Shown in pieces: positions 55,592 to 64,000 of a stretch of DNA of 64,000 nt. The notes beneath the pieces are model-generated. The model worked only from the letters and a program-made list of their open reading frames with translations, searched no databases and was not told the DNA's origin. How positions within the stretch are numbered: position 1 is the first letter of the stretch; each line of letters opens with the position of its first letter. A program made the position numbers and the translations under genes. Origin of the DNA: Acidobacteriaceae bacterium (GTDB taxonomy: Bacteria; Acidobacteriota; Terriglobia; Bryobacterales; Bryobacteraceae); assembly GCA_019233755.1 (NCBI GenBank), contig JAFAMD010000006.1, positions 100,043-164,042 of the forward strand. The letters run 5' to 3'.

Positions 55592-56669
55592 AATATCCCA
55601 GGCGGAAGTAGGCCCGCAAAGGAGGCAATCCGCGTGGCTGTACCAGTTTCACCTGAACGCGACGGTATTTCCCGTCCCGCTCGCGGTTTTTTGGAGTATA
55701 GCCCAGGATATATTCATTCCTGAGCTCTATCCCTATCTTTGCTGCAATATCAGGTAGTTCCGCGATGTTCTCCACGGCATATTCGCGGCCGCCGGTCTGT
55801 TCAGCGAGCTCATTCAGCAATCCGGGGCCGGCCGCCTCTTCGGGCGTGCGTCCCCGGTTGGCCATGGACTCGAAGATTCCAATCGCAAAAATCTGCACAT
55901 CGGCCTCCCGCACGGCGTTCTTGATCTCCGTTTCGGTGTAGCGGCTGCTGTTGTCGCCGCCATCCGAAATGATCAGTATGGCCTTGCGCGGGTTGTGCGC
56001 CTTCTTCATTTCGTGCATCGCCAGGTATACGCTGTCGAGCAAAGCCGTGCGCCCGCGCGACTGGGTAAACGTTAAGGTGCTCTGGATCTTGTCGGTATCG
56101 GTCGTAAACGGGACGTTCAGCTCAGGCCGGTCATTGAACTGCACCAGAAAAAACTCGTCTGCCGGATTTGCTGTCTTGAAGAACTCCGCTGCGGCGAGGC
56201 GTGACTTTTGCAGCTTAGGGCCCATACTGCCGCTCGTATCGAACACCAAGCCGATCGAAATCGGCGCATCTTCGGCGGAAAAATGGGTGATCTCCTGCTC
56301 CACTTTGTCTTCAAAGAGCCGGAAGTGCTCTTTCTCGAGACCCGTAACAAAACGATTCAGCGGGTCCGTGACAGTGACGTTAATCAATACCAGGGTTCTG
56401 TTAACGCGTATATCAACCGACCTGGAATCGGGCTTTGCCTCGGGTTGCGCCGGCTTGCGCGATTCAATATTTACCGGTGAGTCACCAGCAGCAGAAGTCC
56501 TCGCCGGCTGGGGCATCTCCGAAGCAGGATCGGGTGCCGTTTGCGCGAGAACCAGCGCGGGGAAGGCAGCGCAAAGTAGTAGCGCGGTGCTGCTCGCGAG
56601 CAAGGAGCCGAGGTGTCCGCGGCTTCGGACGCCCTCCTCAACAACGCGTAACCAATTGCGCGTCCGCAT
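55575..56669 (-). CDS. VWFA-related domain protein (paralog)
   Basis: APISIGLVFDTSGSMGPKLQKSRLAAAEFFKTANPADEFFLVQFNDRPELNVPFTTDTDKIQSTLTFTQSRGRTALLDSVYLAMHEMK. Confidence 0.92.
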   Translation of the reverse strand: MRTRNWLRVVEEGVRSRGHLGSLLASSTALLLCAAFPALVLAQTAPDPASEMPQPARTSAAGDSPVNIESRKPAQPEAKPDSRSVDIRVNRTLVLINVTVTDPLNRFVTGLEKEHFRLFEDKVEQEITHFSAEDAPISIGLVFDTSGSMGPKLQKSRLAAAEFFKTANPADEFFLVQFNDRPELNVPFTTDTDKIQSTLTFTQSRGRTALLDSVYLAMHEMKKAHNPRKAILIISDGGDNSSRYTETEIKNAVREADVQIFAIGIFESMANRGRTPEEAAGPGLLNELAEQTGGREYAVENIAELPDIAAKIGIELRNEYILGYTPKNRERDGKYRRVQVKLVQPRGLPPLRAYFRLGYYAPTQ

Positions 56670-56888
56670 GCAAGTTAGTGTTTCTGACCTCGATCATAGC
56701 ACCGAAAAATGACGTGAATCTGGTAGTTTTTTGTGCTCCAGTGCAACATATCCGACAGCTTTTCCGCGGCGCTGGAACGGCCCGCGCGAGTGAAGCAAAA
56801 ACGGCGAGGGCAAATCATGGCACTGAAAACCTGAAGCCGATGAGCTCCAGCGCCATGATCCGCCCGCCGTTTTGGATTGTCGGATTGC

Positions 56889-57971
56889 TTACCGCTGGAT
56901 ACGAGCAGATCCGCCCTTGGCGAAGGCACGAACCTGATCGAGGGTCGCCATGGTCGTATCACCCGGGAATGTGGTCAGCAACGCGCCGTGCGCCCAGCCG
57001 AGTTTCACCGCCTCTTCCTCCGGTTCGCCGGTAAGCAACCCATAGAAAAGCCCGGCCGCGAAACCGTCGCCGCCACCTACGCGGTCGTAGACATCCAGTT
57101 CCGCCGTAGGCGCCGTATAGGTCTTCCCGTTGATCCAGGCTACTGCGCTCCAGCTATGCCGGTTGGTCGAATGCACTTCCCGGAGGGTGGTAGCGACTAC
57201 TTTGACGTGCGGATGCTTTTTGCGCACGTTGTCGATCATGCTGAAGAACGCGCTGGGGTCCAGCTTGGACTTGGCGGCCACTTCCGGACCCGGAATTCCT
57301 AGCCCTTTCTGCAGATCTTCTTCATTGCCGACCAGCACATCGACGTCCTTCACGATTCGGTCGATCACGTCCACCGCTTTCTGGTGCCCGCCGATGATGT
57401 TCCACAGCTTCTCGCGATAGTTGAGATCGAATGAGATCACGGCTCCGGCTGCTTTGGCCGCCTTGATGCCTTCGATGGTCACTTCCGAGGTGGTCTCAGA
57501 GAGCGCCGCAAAAATACCACCGCTATGGAACCAGCGAACTCCGCCTGCAAAGATTTCGCCCCAGTTGAAATCGCCGGGCTTCAACATGGCGCCCGCCTCA
57601 TTGCTGCGGTTGTAAAACACAACAGGCGCGCGTACACCCTGCCCACGGTCACTGTACACGGTTGCGATGTTCGGGCCGGCTACACCATCGTGCTTGAAGT
57701 GTTTGTAGAATGGCTTCACACCCATGGCACGCACGCGTTCCGCGACCAGGTCGCCAATCGGATAGTCGACCATCGCGCTGGCGATTCCCGTCTTCAGACG
57801 GAAACAATCGGACAGGTTGGCGGCGACATTAAACTCGCCGCCACTTACGTGAATCAGGCACTCGCTCGCCTTTCGGAAGGGAATAATTCCCGGGTCGAGA
57901 CGGTGCACCAGAGCACCAATCGAGACGAAATCTAAAGCGCCTTCTTGGCGAATATTCAGTCCGTAACTCAT
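56889..57971 (-). CDS. PfkB-family sugar kinase (2-keto-3-deoxygluconate kinase-like)
   Basis: SGGEFNVAANLSDCFRLKTGIASAM, VGGGDGFAAGLFYGLLTG. Confidence 0.9.
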   Translation of the reverse strand: MSYGLNIRQEGALDFVSIGALVHRLDPGIIPFRKASECLIHVSGGEFNVAANLSDCFRLKTGIASAMVDYPIGDLVAERVRAMGVKPFYKHFKHDGVAGPNIATVYSDRGQGVRAPVVFYNRSNEAGAMLKPGDFNWGEIFAGGVRWFHSGGIFAALSETTSEVTIEGIKAAKAAGAVISFDLNYREKLWNIIGGHQKAVDVIDRIVKDVDVLVGNEEDLQKGLGIPGPEVAAKSKLDPSAFFSMIDNVRKKHPHVKVVATTLREVHSTNRHSWSAVAWINGKTYTAPTAELDVYDRVGGGDGFAAGLFYGLLTGEPEEEAVKLGWAHGALLTTFPGDTTMATLDQVRAFAKGGSARIQR

Positions 57972-57980
57972 GCTCGTAGT

Positions 57981-59441
57981 TTAAGCGTTGTAAGTTCCGG
58001 AAGCGACTCGCCCGCCGCGACCGGTCCAGTTGGTGTGGAAGAATTGGCCGCGCGGCTGGTCCACACGTTCATAGGTGTGCGCGCCGAAAAAGTCGCGTTG
58101 CGCCTGCAAGAGATTTGCCGGCAGACGCTCTGTGCGGTAACCATCGTAGAAAGCCAGCGCGGTTGAAAATGCCGGAGTCGGCACACCAAGCTTAATGGCG
58201 TTGATAACGGCCTCACGCCAGGCAGCTTGATATTGATTCAACACGTTGCTGAAGAAATCGTCGACGAGCAGGTTCGACAGCTTTGGATTTTTGTCGTAGG
58301 CTTCTTTGATCTTGCCGAGAAAGCGGCTCCGGATGATGCAGCCGCCGCGCCACATCAGCGCGATGCCGCCCATGTTCAGGTTCCAGCCCTGCTCCTTGGC
58401 CGCTTCGCGCAACAGCATATAGCCCTGCGCATACGAAATCATTTTTGAGCAGTAGAGCGCGCGGCGCACCTGCTCGATAAACGTCTTGCGGTCCTGTCCC
58501 TGGACGCGATGATCGGGGCCGGCAAGCACTTTCGAAGCGGCCGTGCGCTCGTCTTTGATTGCGGAAAGGCATCTTGCAAACACGGCCTCGCCGATTAGTG
58601 TTACCGGCATGCCAAGATCGAGCGCGCTGATCGCCGTCCACTTTCCCGTGCCCTTCTGCCCGGCTGTGTCCAGGATCTTGTCGATCATAGGCACGCCGTC
58701 CTCGTCCTTCTTCTTGAAGATCTCTGCTGTGATTTCGATAAGGAAGCTATCGAGCTCGCCCTGATTCCAATCGGCGAAGACATCGCCCAGTTCGTCTGCG
58801 CTCAGCCCGAGACCTTCCTTGAGCAGTTGATAGGCCTCGCAGATGAGCTGCATGTCGCCGTATTCGATGCCGTTGTGAACCATCTTCACGTAGTGGCCGG
58901 CACCCTCTTCGCCGACCCAGTCGCAGCACGGCGTCCCGTCTTCGACCTTGGCGGCGATCGCCTGGAAAATGCCTTTGACATGCGGCCATGCCTCGACGTT
59001 CCCGCCCGGCATAATGGAAGGTCCGAATCGCGCACCCTCCTCGCCGCCCGAAACTCCCGTCCCAATGAACAGGATGCCTTTCTTGTTCAGCGTCTCCACC
59101 CGCCGGTTGGTATCCGGAAAGTGCGAGTTGCCGCCATCGATAACGATGTCGCCCTTCTCCAGATGGGGCGCGACCTGGTCGATCATCTGATCGACCGTTT
59201 CGCCGGCCTTCACCATCAGCATCACGCGCCGCGGCCGTGCCAGCGATTGTACGAGTTCCGGAATTGAATGCGTTCCGACCACCTTCGTTCCCTTCGCTTC
59301 ATTGCCCAGGAACTCATCCACTTTTGACGTTGTGCGGTTAAATACAGCAACGCGATAGCCGTGGTCGTTCATGTTGAGGACCAGATTCTGACCCATTACT
59401 GCGAGTCCGATCAGGCCGATGTCACAGTTTCCGTTTTGCAT
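57981..59441 (-). CDS. gnd: 6-phosphogluconate dehydrogenase (decarboxylating)
   Basis: IGLIGLAVMGQNLVLNMNDHGYRVAVFNRT, GTGVSGGEEGARFGPSIMPGG, HNGIEYGDMQLICEAY. Confidence 0.97.
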   Translation of the reverse strand: MQNGNCDIGLIGLAVMGQNLVLNMNDHGYRVAVFNRTTSKVDEFLGNEAKGTKVVGTHSIPELVQSLARPRRVMLMVKAGETVDQMIDQVAPHLEKGDIVIDGGNSHFPDTNRRVETLNKKGILFIGTGVSGGEEGARFGPSIMPGGNVEAWPHVKGIFQAIAAKVEDGTPCCDWVGEEGAGHYVKMVHNGIEYGDMQLICEAYQLLKEGLGLSADELGDVFADWNQGELDSFLIEITAEIFKKKDEDGVPMIDKILDTAGQKGTGKWTAISALDLGMPVTLIGEAVFARCLSAIKDERTAASKVLAGPDHRVQGQDRKTFIEQVRRALYCSKMISYAQGYMLLREAAKEQGWNLNMGGIALMWRGGCIIRSRFLGKIKEAYDKNPKLSNLLVDDFFSNVLNQYQAAWREAVINAIKLGVPTPAFSTALAFYDGYRTERLPANLLQAQRDFFGAHTYERVDQPRGQFFHTNWTGRGGRVASGTYNA

Positions 59442-59493
59442 GTTTCTCCTGCGTTCGAAAAACTCTGATGATATCGCGTGAGAGGAGAATAGT

Positions 59494-60525
59494 ATGCTTT
59501 TCCTGGCCGCCGCGCTTCTGGCATTCTCCTGTAGTGATCCGACTTGGATTCATGCAACTTGGATTGATCAAACCGACCACACAACCAGCGGCCTGCGCGG
59601 CCTGCATGCCGTGTCGCAGAGTGTAGCCTGGGCCAGCGGAACCAGTGGCACCTACCTTCGAACAGTGGATGGAGGCAAGCACTGGACCGCGGCACAGGTT
59701 GCCGGCGCGGAGACTCTGGATTTCCGCGACGTAGAAGCCTTCGACGGCCAGACAGCTTATCTGCTCTCCAGCGGTCCGGGCGACCAGTCACGCATTTACA
59801 AGACAACCAATGGCGGAGAGCGCTGGGAACTTCTCTTTACGAATCCAGATCCCAAGGGTTTTCTTGATGCAATCGCTTTTTGGGACCGCCAAAACGGCAT
59901 CCTCATGGGCGACCCGGTCGATGGCCGCTTCGCAATTTTTACGACCTCAGACGGAGGGAGACAGTGGACGCGACAGAATGCCCCTGCTGCCCTTCCCGGC
60001 GAAGGCGCGTTCGCTGCCAGCGGAACATGCCTTATCGCTTTCGGGAAGAGTCAGGCATGGTTCGGTACGGGCGGTCCTGGTGGCGGCCGGGTGTTTCACA
60101 CCACCGATCGCGGCAAGACCTGGACGGTGTCGACTACACCCTTGAGCGGATCTGCCGGGTCCAGCGGTATCTACTCGCTTGCCTTCCGTGACAAGCTGCA
60201 CGGCATCGCGGTCGGGGGCGACTATCAGAAGCCGAACGAGAGCAAGAACACGGTGGCGTTAACCGACGACGGTGGCCGGACCTGGCGGACGCCGAAGCAC
60301 GACCTCGGGGGATACCGCTCGGCCGTCGCATTCCTACTCCCCAACTCGCGAGCACTTATCGCGGTCGGGTCATCAGGCTCTGACTTTTCCAATGACGGCG
60401 GCGAGAGCTGGCACGCGTTCTCGAGCACAGCTTTGAACGCAGTAGTATCCGTGAACGGACAAACGTGGGCCGCCGGTCCCAAGGGGCGTCTCGTCAAGCT
60501 AGCGGTGAGTTCCGGTTTGCGCTAG
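59494..60525 (+). CDS. secreted Ycf48/BNR-like beta-propeller protein
   Basis: Repeats TYLRTVDGGKHWTAAQV, IYKTTNGGERWELLF, FHTTDRGKTWTVS, DFSNDGGESWHAF. Confidence 0.85.
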   Translation: MLFLAAALLAFSCSDPTWIHATWIDQTDHTTSGLRGLHAVSQSVAWASGTSGTYLRTVDGGKHWTAAQVAGAETLDFRDVEAFDGQTAYLLSSGPGDQSRIYKTTNGGERWELLFTNPDPKGFLDAIAFWDRQNGILMGDPVDGRFAIFTTSDGGRQWTRQNAPAALPGEGAFAASGTCLIAFGKSQAWFGTGGPGGGRVFHTTDRGKTWTVSTTPLSGSAGSSGIYSLAFRDKLHGIAVGGDYQKPNESKNTVALTDDGGRTWRTPKHDLGGYRSAVAFLLPNSRALIAVGSSGSDFSNDGGESWHAFSSTALNAVVSVNGQTWAAGPKGRLVKLAVSSGLR

Positions 60526-60566
60526 CGAAAGCTGTGGGCCAGTTCCGGGTCCGCCGCTATGCGCAG

Positions 60567-61397
60567 TCAGGCTGTGATGGCGGCGCCGGCGAAAAGTGCT
60601 GAGGTGAGCAGATCCAGCCGGGAGAAATTGGGCACGATGAAATCGGCTCCGACTTTGATCAGGCGCTGCCGCTTCCATTCGTCGATGGTGAGGCAAGCGG
60701 GCTCGGCGCTGGCGACGCCTACCGCCGTTCCCCCGACCTTTTTCACTTCTTCGATCTCGACATACCCGTCGCCGAAAACGAGCAGCTCATCGCCCCGCGT
60801 ACTGCCGGCCTTCGACAGAATTTGCTGCACAAGCAATGCTTTGGAAAAGCTCTTGAGATCGTCCTGCGCACCAAAGATACGGCCTTCGAAATACGGCGCG
60901 ACGCCGAGCAGAGCTGCCTCTTCCTTGACATTCGCGTCATCGGTGCCGCTTGCGAGGTACAGGCGCAGCCCTCGCCCGGTCAGGTCTTCGAGTAACCGCT
61001 TGGCTCCGGGCACGAGATAGCGCTCAGGGTCGGTGCGGCGTTCGCGAAGGTCCTCGATCCGATTGCGAATCTTGATCCACAGCCGGTCGAGATACATCTT
61101 CTTGTACGCGAGGGCTGCGAGCGGCTCTCCACCCCGCGCCTTGACAGCATCGGCGAGCGCCATCATCTGATAAATGGTCTCTTTACCGGTAAGGCGCCAG
61201 ACAAACTCTTCGGCAACCTCGCGGAGCTGCTCTTCCGACTCGCCGCTGTTGCAGGAAGAAAGCTGTTCCACGCAAAGCGGCACCATGACGTCCATCCAGC
61301 CGGAGCGGATGAGCGACAAGGTGCCGTCGAAATCAAGAATGACGACCTTCGCACCGGCAGCAGTGGCGTTCGGACGGACTACTTCAATCACGTCCAA
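60567..61397 (-). CDS. HAD-superfamily hydrolase
   Basis: VVILDFDGTLSLIRSGW, LYLASGTDDANVKEEAALLG, LVFGDGYVEIEEVKK. Confidence 0.88.
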   Translation of the reverse strand: MDVIEVVRPNATAAGAKVVILDFDGTLSLIRSGWMDVMVPLCVEQLSSCNSGESEEQLREVAEEFVWRLTGKETIYQMMALADAVKARGGEPLAALAYKKMYLDRLWIKIRNRIEDLRERRTDPERYLVPGAKRLLEDLTGRGLRLYLASGTDDANVKEEAALLGVAPYFEGRIFGAQDDLKSFSKALLVQQILSKAGSTRGDELLVFGDGYVEIEEVKKVGGTAVGVASAEPACLTIDEWKRQRLIKVGADFIVPNFSRLDLLTSALFAGAAITA

Positions 61398-61453
61398 ATT
61401 GTCGCATGGGTTCCGAAGATCCTGTTACGGGGAACACCGGATAGCCTGAGGGC

Positions 61454-61969
61454 TTAGAACTTATAGCTCGGCGGGGTTACGCCCTTGAGACGCAGGTAAA
61501 CTTCGGCCTGGCCGCGATGGTGCGCGGCGTGGGTGAAAGCGCCCCAATACAGCTCATAAGCTGTGGTGGTGCGATGGTTGCGGGTCAGTGGCTTGAGCAG
61601 GTCGGTATCGGTCATCTTTTCGATACCAGCGATGCAGTAGTCATACGCCATATTGAGGTTCTGGATGGCAGCAGTCTTCTGATTGTCTTCACTCTTGGCG
61701 AGCGGAGCGTCAGCTCCAATGGCCGCAGAACAATAGTTGGCATCGGCAATAGCGATGTGATTCATCTGTTCGCCAAAACTCATCTCCGCAGCAGTCGCAT
61801 GAAAATCATAGCCGTCATCGGGCATGGCGTTTGCCACAGCTATGGAGAAATCCTTTGATGCTTGCCAATGCTTGACCAGGATATTCACCAAAGTTTTCCC
61901 AGAATCTTGCGCGAAAGCGGCCTGCGAAAGGGCCAGACACAATACACCTAAAGCTACTCTTTTCATCAC
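61454..61969 (-). CDS. DinB family secreted protein
   Basis: Signal peptide; GEQMNHIAIADANY ... AFTHAAHHRGQAEVYLRLKGVTPPSY. Confidence 0.88.
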   Translation of the reverse strand: MMKRVALGVLCLALSQAAFAQDSGKTLVNILVKHWQASKDFSIAVANAMPDDGYDFHATAAEMSFGEQMNHIAIADANYCSAAIGADAPLAKSEDNQKTAAIQNLNMAYDYCIAGIEKMTDTDLLKPLTRNHRTTTAYELYWGAFTHAAHHRGQAEVYLRLKGVTPPSYKF

Positions 61970-62061
61970 CTATTCCAGTTATCAGATTGAAACTAAACGC
62001 CTGCGCTATCATACGACATTGCCGGTGCGAGGTCGGCGCCGGGAAGTGTCTTACCATTACT

Positions 62062-63420
62062 ATGCGTGTAGCAATCATCGGAACGGGCTACGTCGGTTTA
62101 ACGACGGGCGTCTGCCTCGCTTACATGGGCCACTCGGTGTCTTGTCTTGATACCGATGCATCGAAAATTCAATCCTTGTGCTCCGGCCAGGTACCGATTT
62201 ACGAGCCATATCTTGAAGAACTGCTCGAAGCGGCCCGGCCTAATCTGAGGTTCACATCGAGCTACTCCGAAGCGATTCCGGGAGCGGAAGTGGTGTTCAT
62301 CGCTGTGGGCACCCCGCCGACACCATCGGGCGCTCCCAATCTCGAGTACCTGTCGCAGGCCGCCCGTATGATCGGAGAGCACATCAACAGCGAGTTCACC
62401 GTGGTCGTGAACAAGTCGACAGTGCCGATCGGCAGTGGCAACTGGGTCGGTTCGCTGCTGCGCGAATCGGTTGAACAGCGCCGCGACGGTTCCGGAGGGG
62501 ATTTTGCGGTGGCTTCGAACCCTGAATTTCTCCGTGAGGGCGCCGCCCTGCACGACAGCCTGTATCCGGATCGTATCGTCATCGGCGCGGATGAGCCGCG
62601 AGCTCTAGAAGTTCTCTATTCTCTGTACCGGCCAATTCTCGATCAAACCTTTCAGGCCCCTACCTTCCTGCCGAGGCCCGAAACGGTCAGCGCCATCCCG
62701 CTGGTTTCGACCGATCTGGCATCGGCCGAACTAATCAAGTATGCAGCGAATGCATTCCTGGCTCTGAAGATCAGCTTCATTAACGAAATCGGGCTGGTAT
62801 CCGAACGTGTGGGGGCAAACATAACGGAGGTCGCTCGCGGCATCGGGCTCGATTCGCGCATCGGATCCCGCTTCCTGAACGCAGGCATAGGCTGGGGCGG
62901 ATCCTGCTTTGGAAAAGATACCGCGGCGCTGATTGCGACCGCCTCGGAATACGGCCTGCACCTGCCGATCGTGGAAGCCGCAAAGACAGTCAACTCGCGG
63001 CAACGGGATCGGGTGGTCGAAAAGCTTCTGGCCGAATTGAAGATCCTGAAAGGCCGGACCGTTGGCCTGCTCGGCCTCGCGTTCAAGCCGAATACGGACG
63101 ATTTACGCGAGGCGCCTGCAATTGAAATTGCCCAAAAACTGATTGATCGCGGGGTACGGGTCAAAGCGCATGACCCTATCGCTATCCAGCGTTTTGAACG
63201 CGAGCATGGAGATATGGGCGTGACCCTTTGTGACGAACCTCACACAGTGGCGGAAGGCTGTGACGCGCTTGTGTTGGTCACCGAATGGCCCGAGTACCGC
63301 GATCTTGATTGGGAGGTGCTGGCCAAGAAAATGCGGCACCCATTTCTGCTTGACGGAAGGCATGCACTCGACCGCGAGAAATTGCTTCGAGCCGGCATGC
63401 AGTACGTCACGATCAGCTAG
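62062..63420 (+). CDS. ugd: UDP-glucose/GDP-mannose dehydrogenase family protein
   Basis: MRVAIIGTGYVGLTTGVCLAYMGHSVSCLDTD, FLNAGIGWGGSCFGKDTAAL, LLGLAFKPNTDDLREAPAIEIAQ. Confidence 0.95.
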   Translation: MRVAIIGTGYVGLTTGVCLAYMGHSVSCLDTDASKIQSLCSGQVPIYEPYLEELLEAARPNLRFTSSYSEAIPGAEVVFIAVGTPPTPSGAPNLEYLSQAARMIGEHINSEFTVVVNKSTVPIGSGNWVGSLLRESVEQRRDGSGGDFAVASNPEFLREGAALHDSLYPDRIVIGADEPRALEVLYSLYRPILDQTFQAPTFLPRPETVSAIPLVSTDLASAELIKYAANAFLALKISFINEIGLVSERVGANITEVARGIGLDSRIGSRFLNAGIGWGGSCFGKDTAALIATASEYGLHLPIVEAAKTVNSRQRDRVVEKLLAELKILKGRTVGLLGLAFKPNTDDLREAPAIEIAQKLIDRGVRVKAHDPIAIQRFEREHGDMGVTLCDEPHTVAEGCDALVLVTEWPEYRDLDWEVLAKKMRHPFLLDGRHALDREKLLRAGMQYVTIS

Positions 63421-63619
63421 ATTTTTTCGCCTGCTTTCCGTCGTCGGGGCGGGCAGGAGAACCTTCCTGCTCGCTCTTCTGCATTTCCTCGCGCAGCCAG
63501 CGGGGCGGACGCCCGCGGCGCTTTGCCTTGCCGGCCGAGAGCCGTTCCAATGCGATAATGGCCTGATCGAGCCTGTCCCGTTCCGCCTGCAATTCGGCAA
63601 TCATCTTCAACAGATCCAT
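63413..63619 (-). CDS. small coiled-coil protein with AT-hook-like motif
   Basis: MDLLKMIAELQAERDRLDQAIIALERLSAGKAKRRGRPPRWLREEMQK...; overlaps the ugd 3' end by 8 nt. Confidence 0.6.
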   Translation of the reverse strand: MDLLKMIAELQAERDRLDQAIIALERLSAGKAKRRGRPPRWLREEMQKSEQEGSPARPDDGKQAKKSS

Positions 63620-63775
63620 TTACGGGCTCTTTCCGTGACTTGTCCCATCCCCGAATAGGGCAATACACGATGATTATGACGGAACCTTGACAGCAGTGTA
63701 ACAGTCGTCGCGGTCCTATTACTCCCAATTGGTACTCTGCCGGGATTGCTAGCAAAGTGTTGCTGAAAACACAAA

Positions 63776-63803
63776 CCCCCAGATTCCTGCCGGAATCTGG
63801 GGG
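63776..63803 (-). terminator. Rho-independent terminator of the rRNA operon
   Basis: Perfect 12-bp stem cccccagattcc/ggaatctggggg, loop tgcc; T-rich on the minus strand after the stem. Confidence 0.85.
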
Positions 63804-63820
63804 CTGTCTTATTCTTAATC

Positions 63821-63933
<113 letters not shown>

Positions 63934-64000
63934 AAAGTTGTTGCCTGGATATTGCTCGAGAATCAACGGCGAAATGACCGCAGGATTCTCCAAGCCGCCA

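Noticed and set aside
54557-55723. 388-aa plus-strand ORF opposite the VWFA gene
   Set aside because: Antisense shadow ORF; Arg-rich unstructured composition

Overview
GC-rich chromosomal window, most likely Acidobacteriota (Bryobacter/Solibacter-like). That assignment is inferred from the VWFA-related protein pair, gene style and PEP-CTERM content, not from a search. Most of it is housekeeping or carbohydrate metabolism: rel, acpP-fabF, etfBA, aroC, def-fmt-argJ, a tdh/sdaA/kbl threonine-serine cluster, glucose dehydrogenase, GH15, GH78, KDG-kinase-like PfkB, gnd, ugd, and a 5S rRNA at the right edge. The most interesting part is a minus-strand peptide-export locus (about 25.4-31.5 kb). It has an HlyD-like adaptor, an ABC exporter with an intact C39 (bacteriocin-processing) peptidase, and a second ABC exporter whose N-terminal domain looks like a degenerate C39. 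Upstream of them is a 16-codon ORF missing from the ORF track (MKVKSNVKAGRAVWGA). It has a strong Shine-Dalgarno, a hairpin-containing leader and two stem-loops, one terminator-like, before the exporter genes. It could be a minimal exported peptide or a regulatory leader peptide. Other highlights are a secreted protein of exactly seven 51-aa repeats (probable seven-bladed lectin-like propeller), an M56-peptidase/TonB fusion with a strong internal start and signal peptide, and a BlaI promoter with dyads and a near-leaderless start. There is also a GH78 gene whose ribosome-binding site lies in a terminator stem, a GT2-MshEN (NfrB-like) protein, inverted DUF4159 paralogs, and a tandem 46-bp hairpin repeat. 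All family calls were made by reading the sequence; no database search was run.
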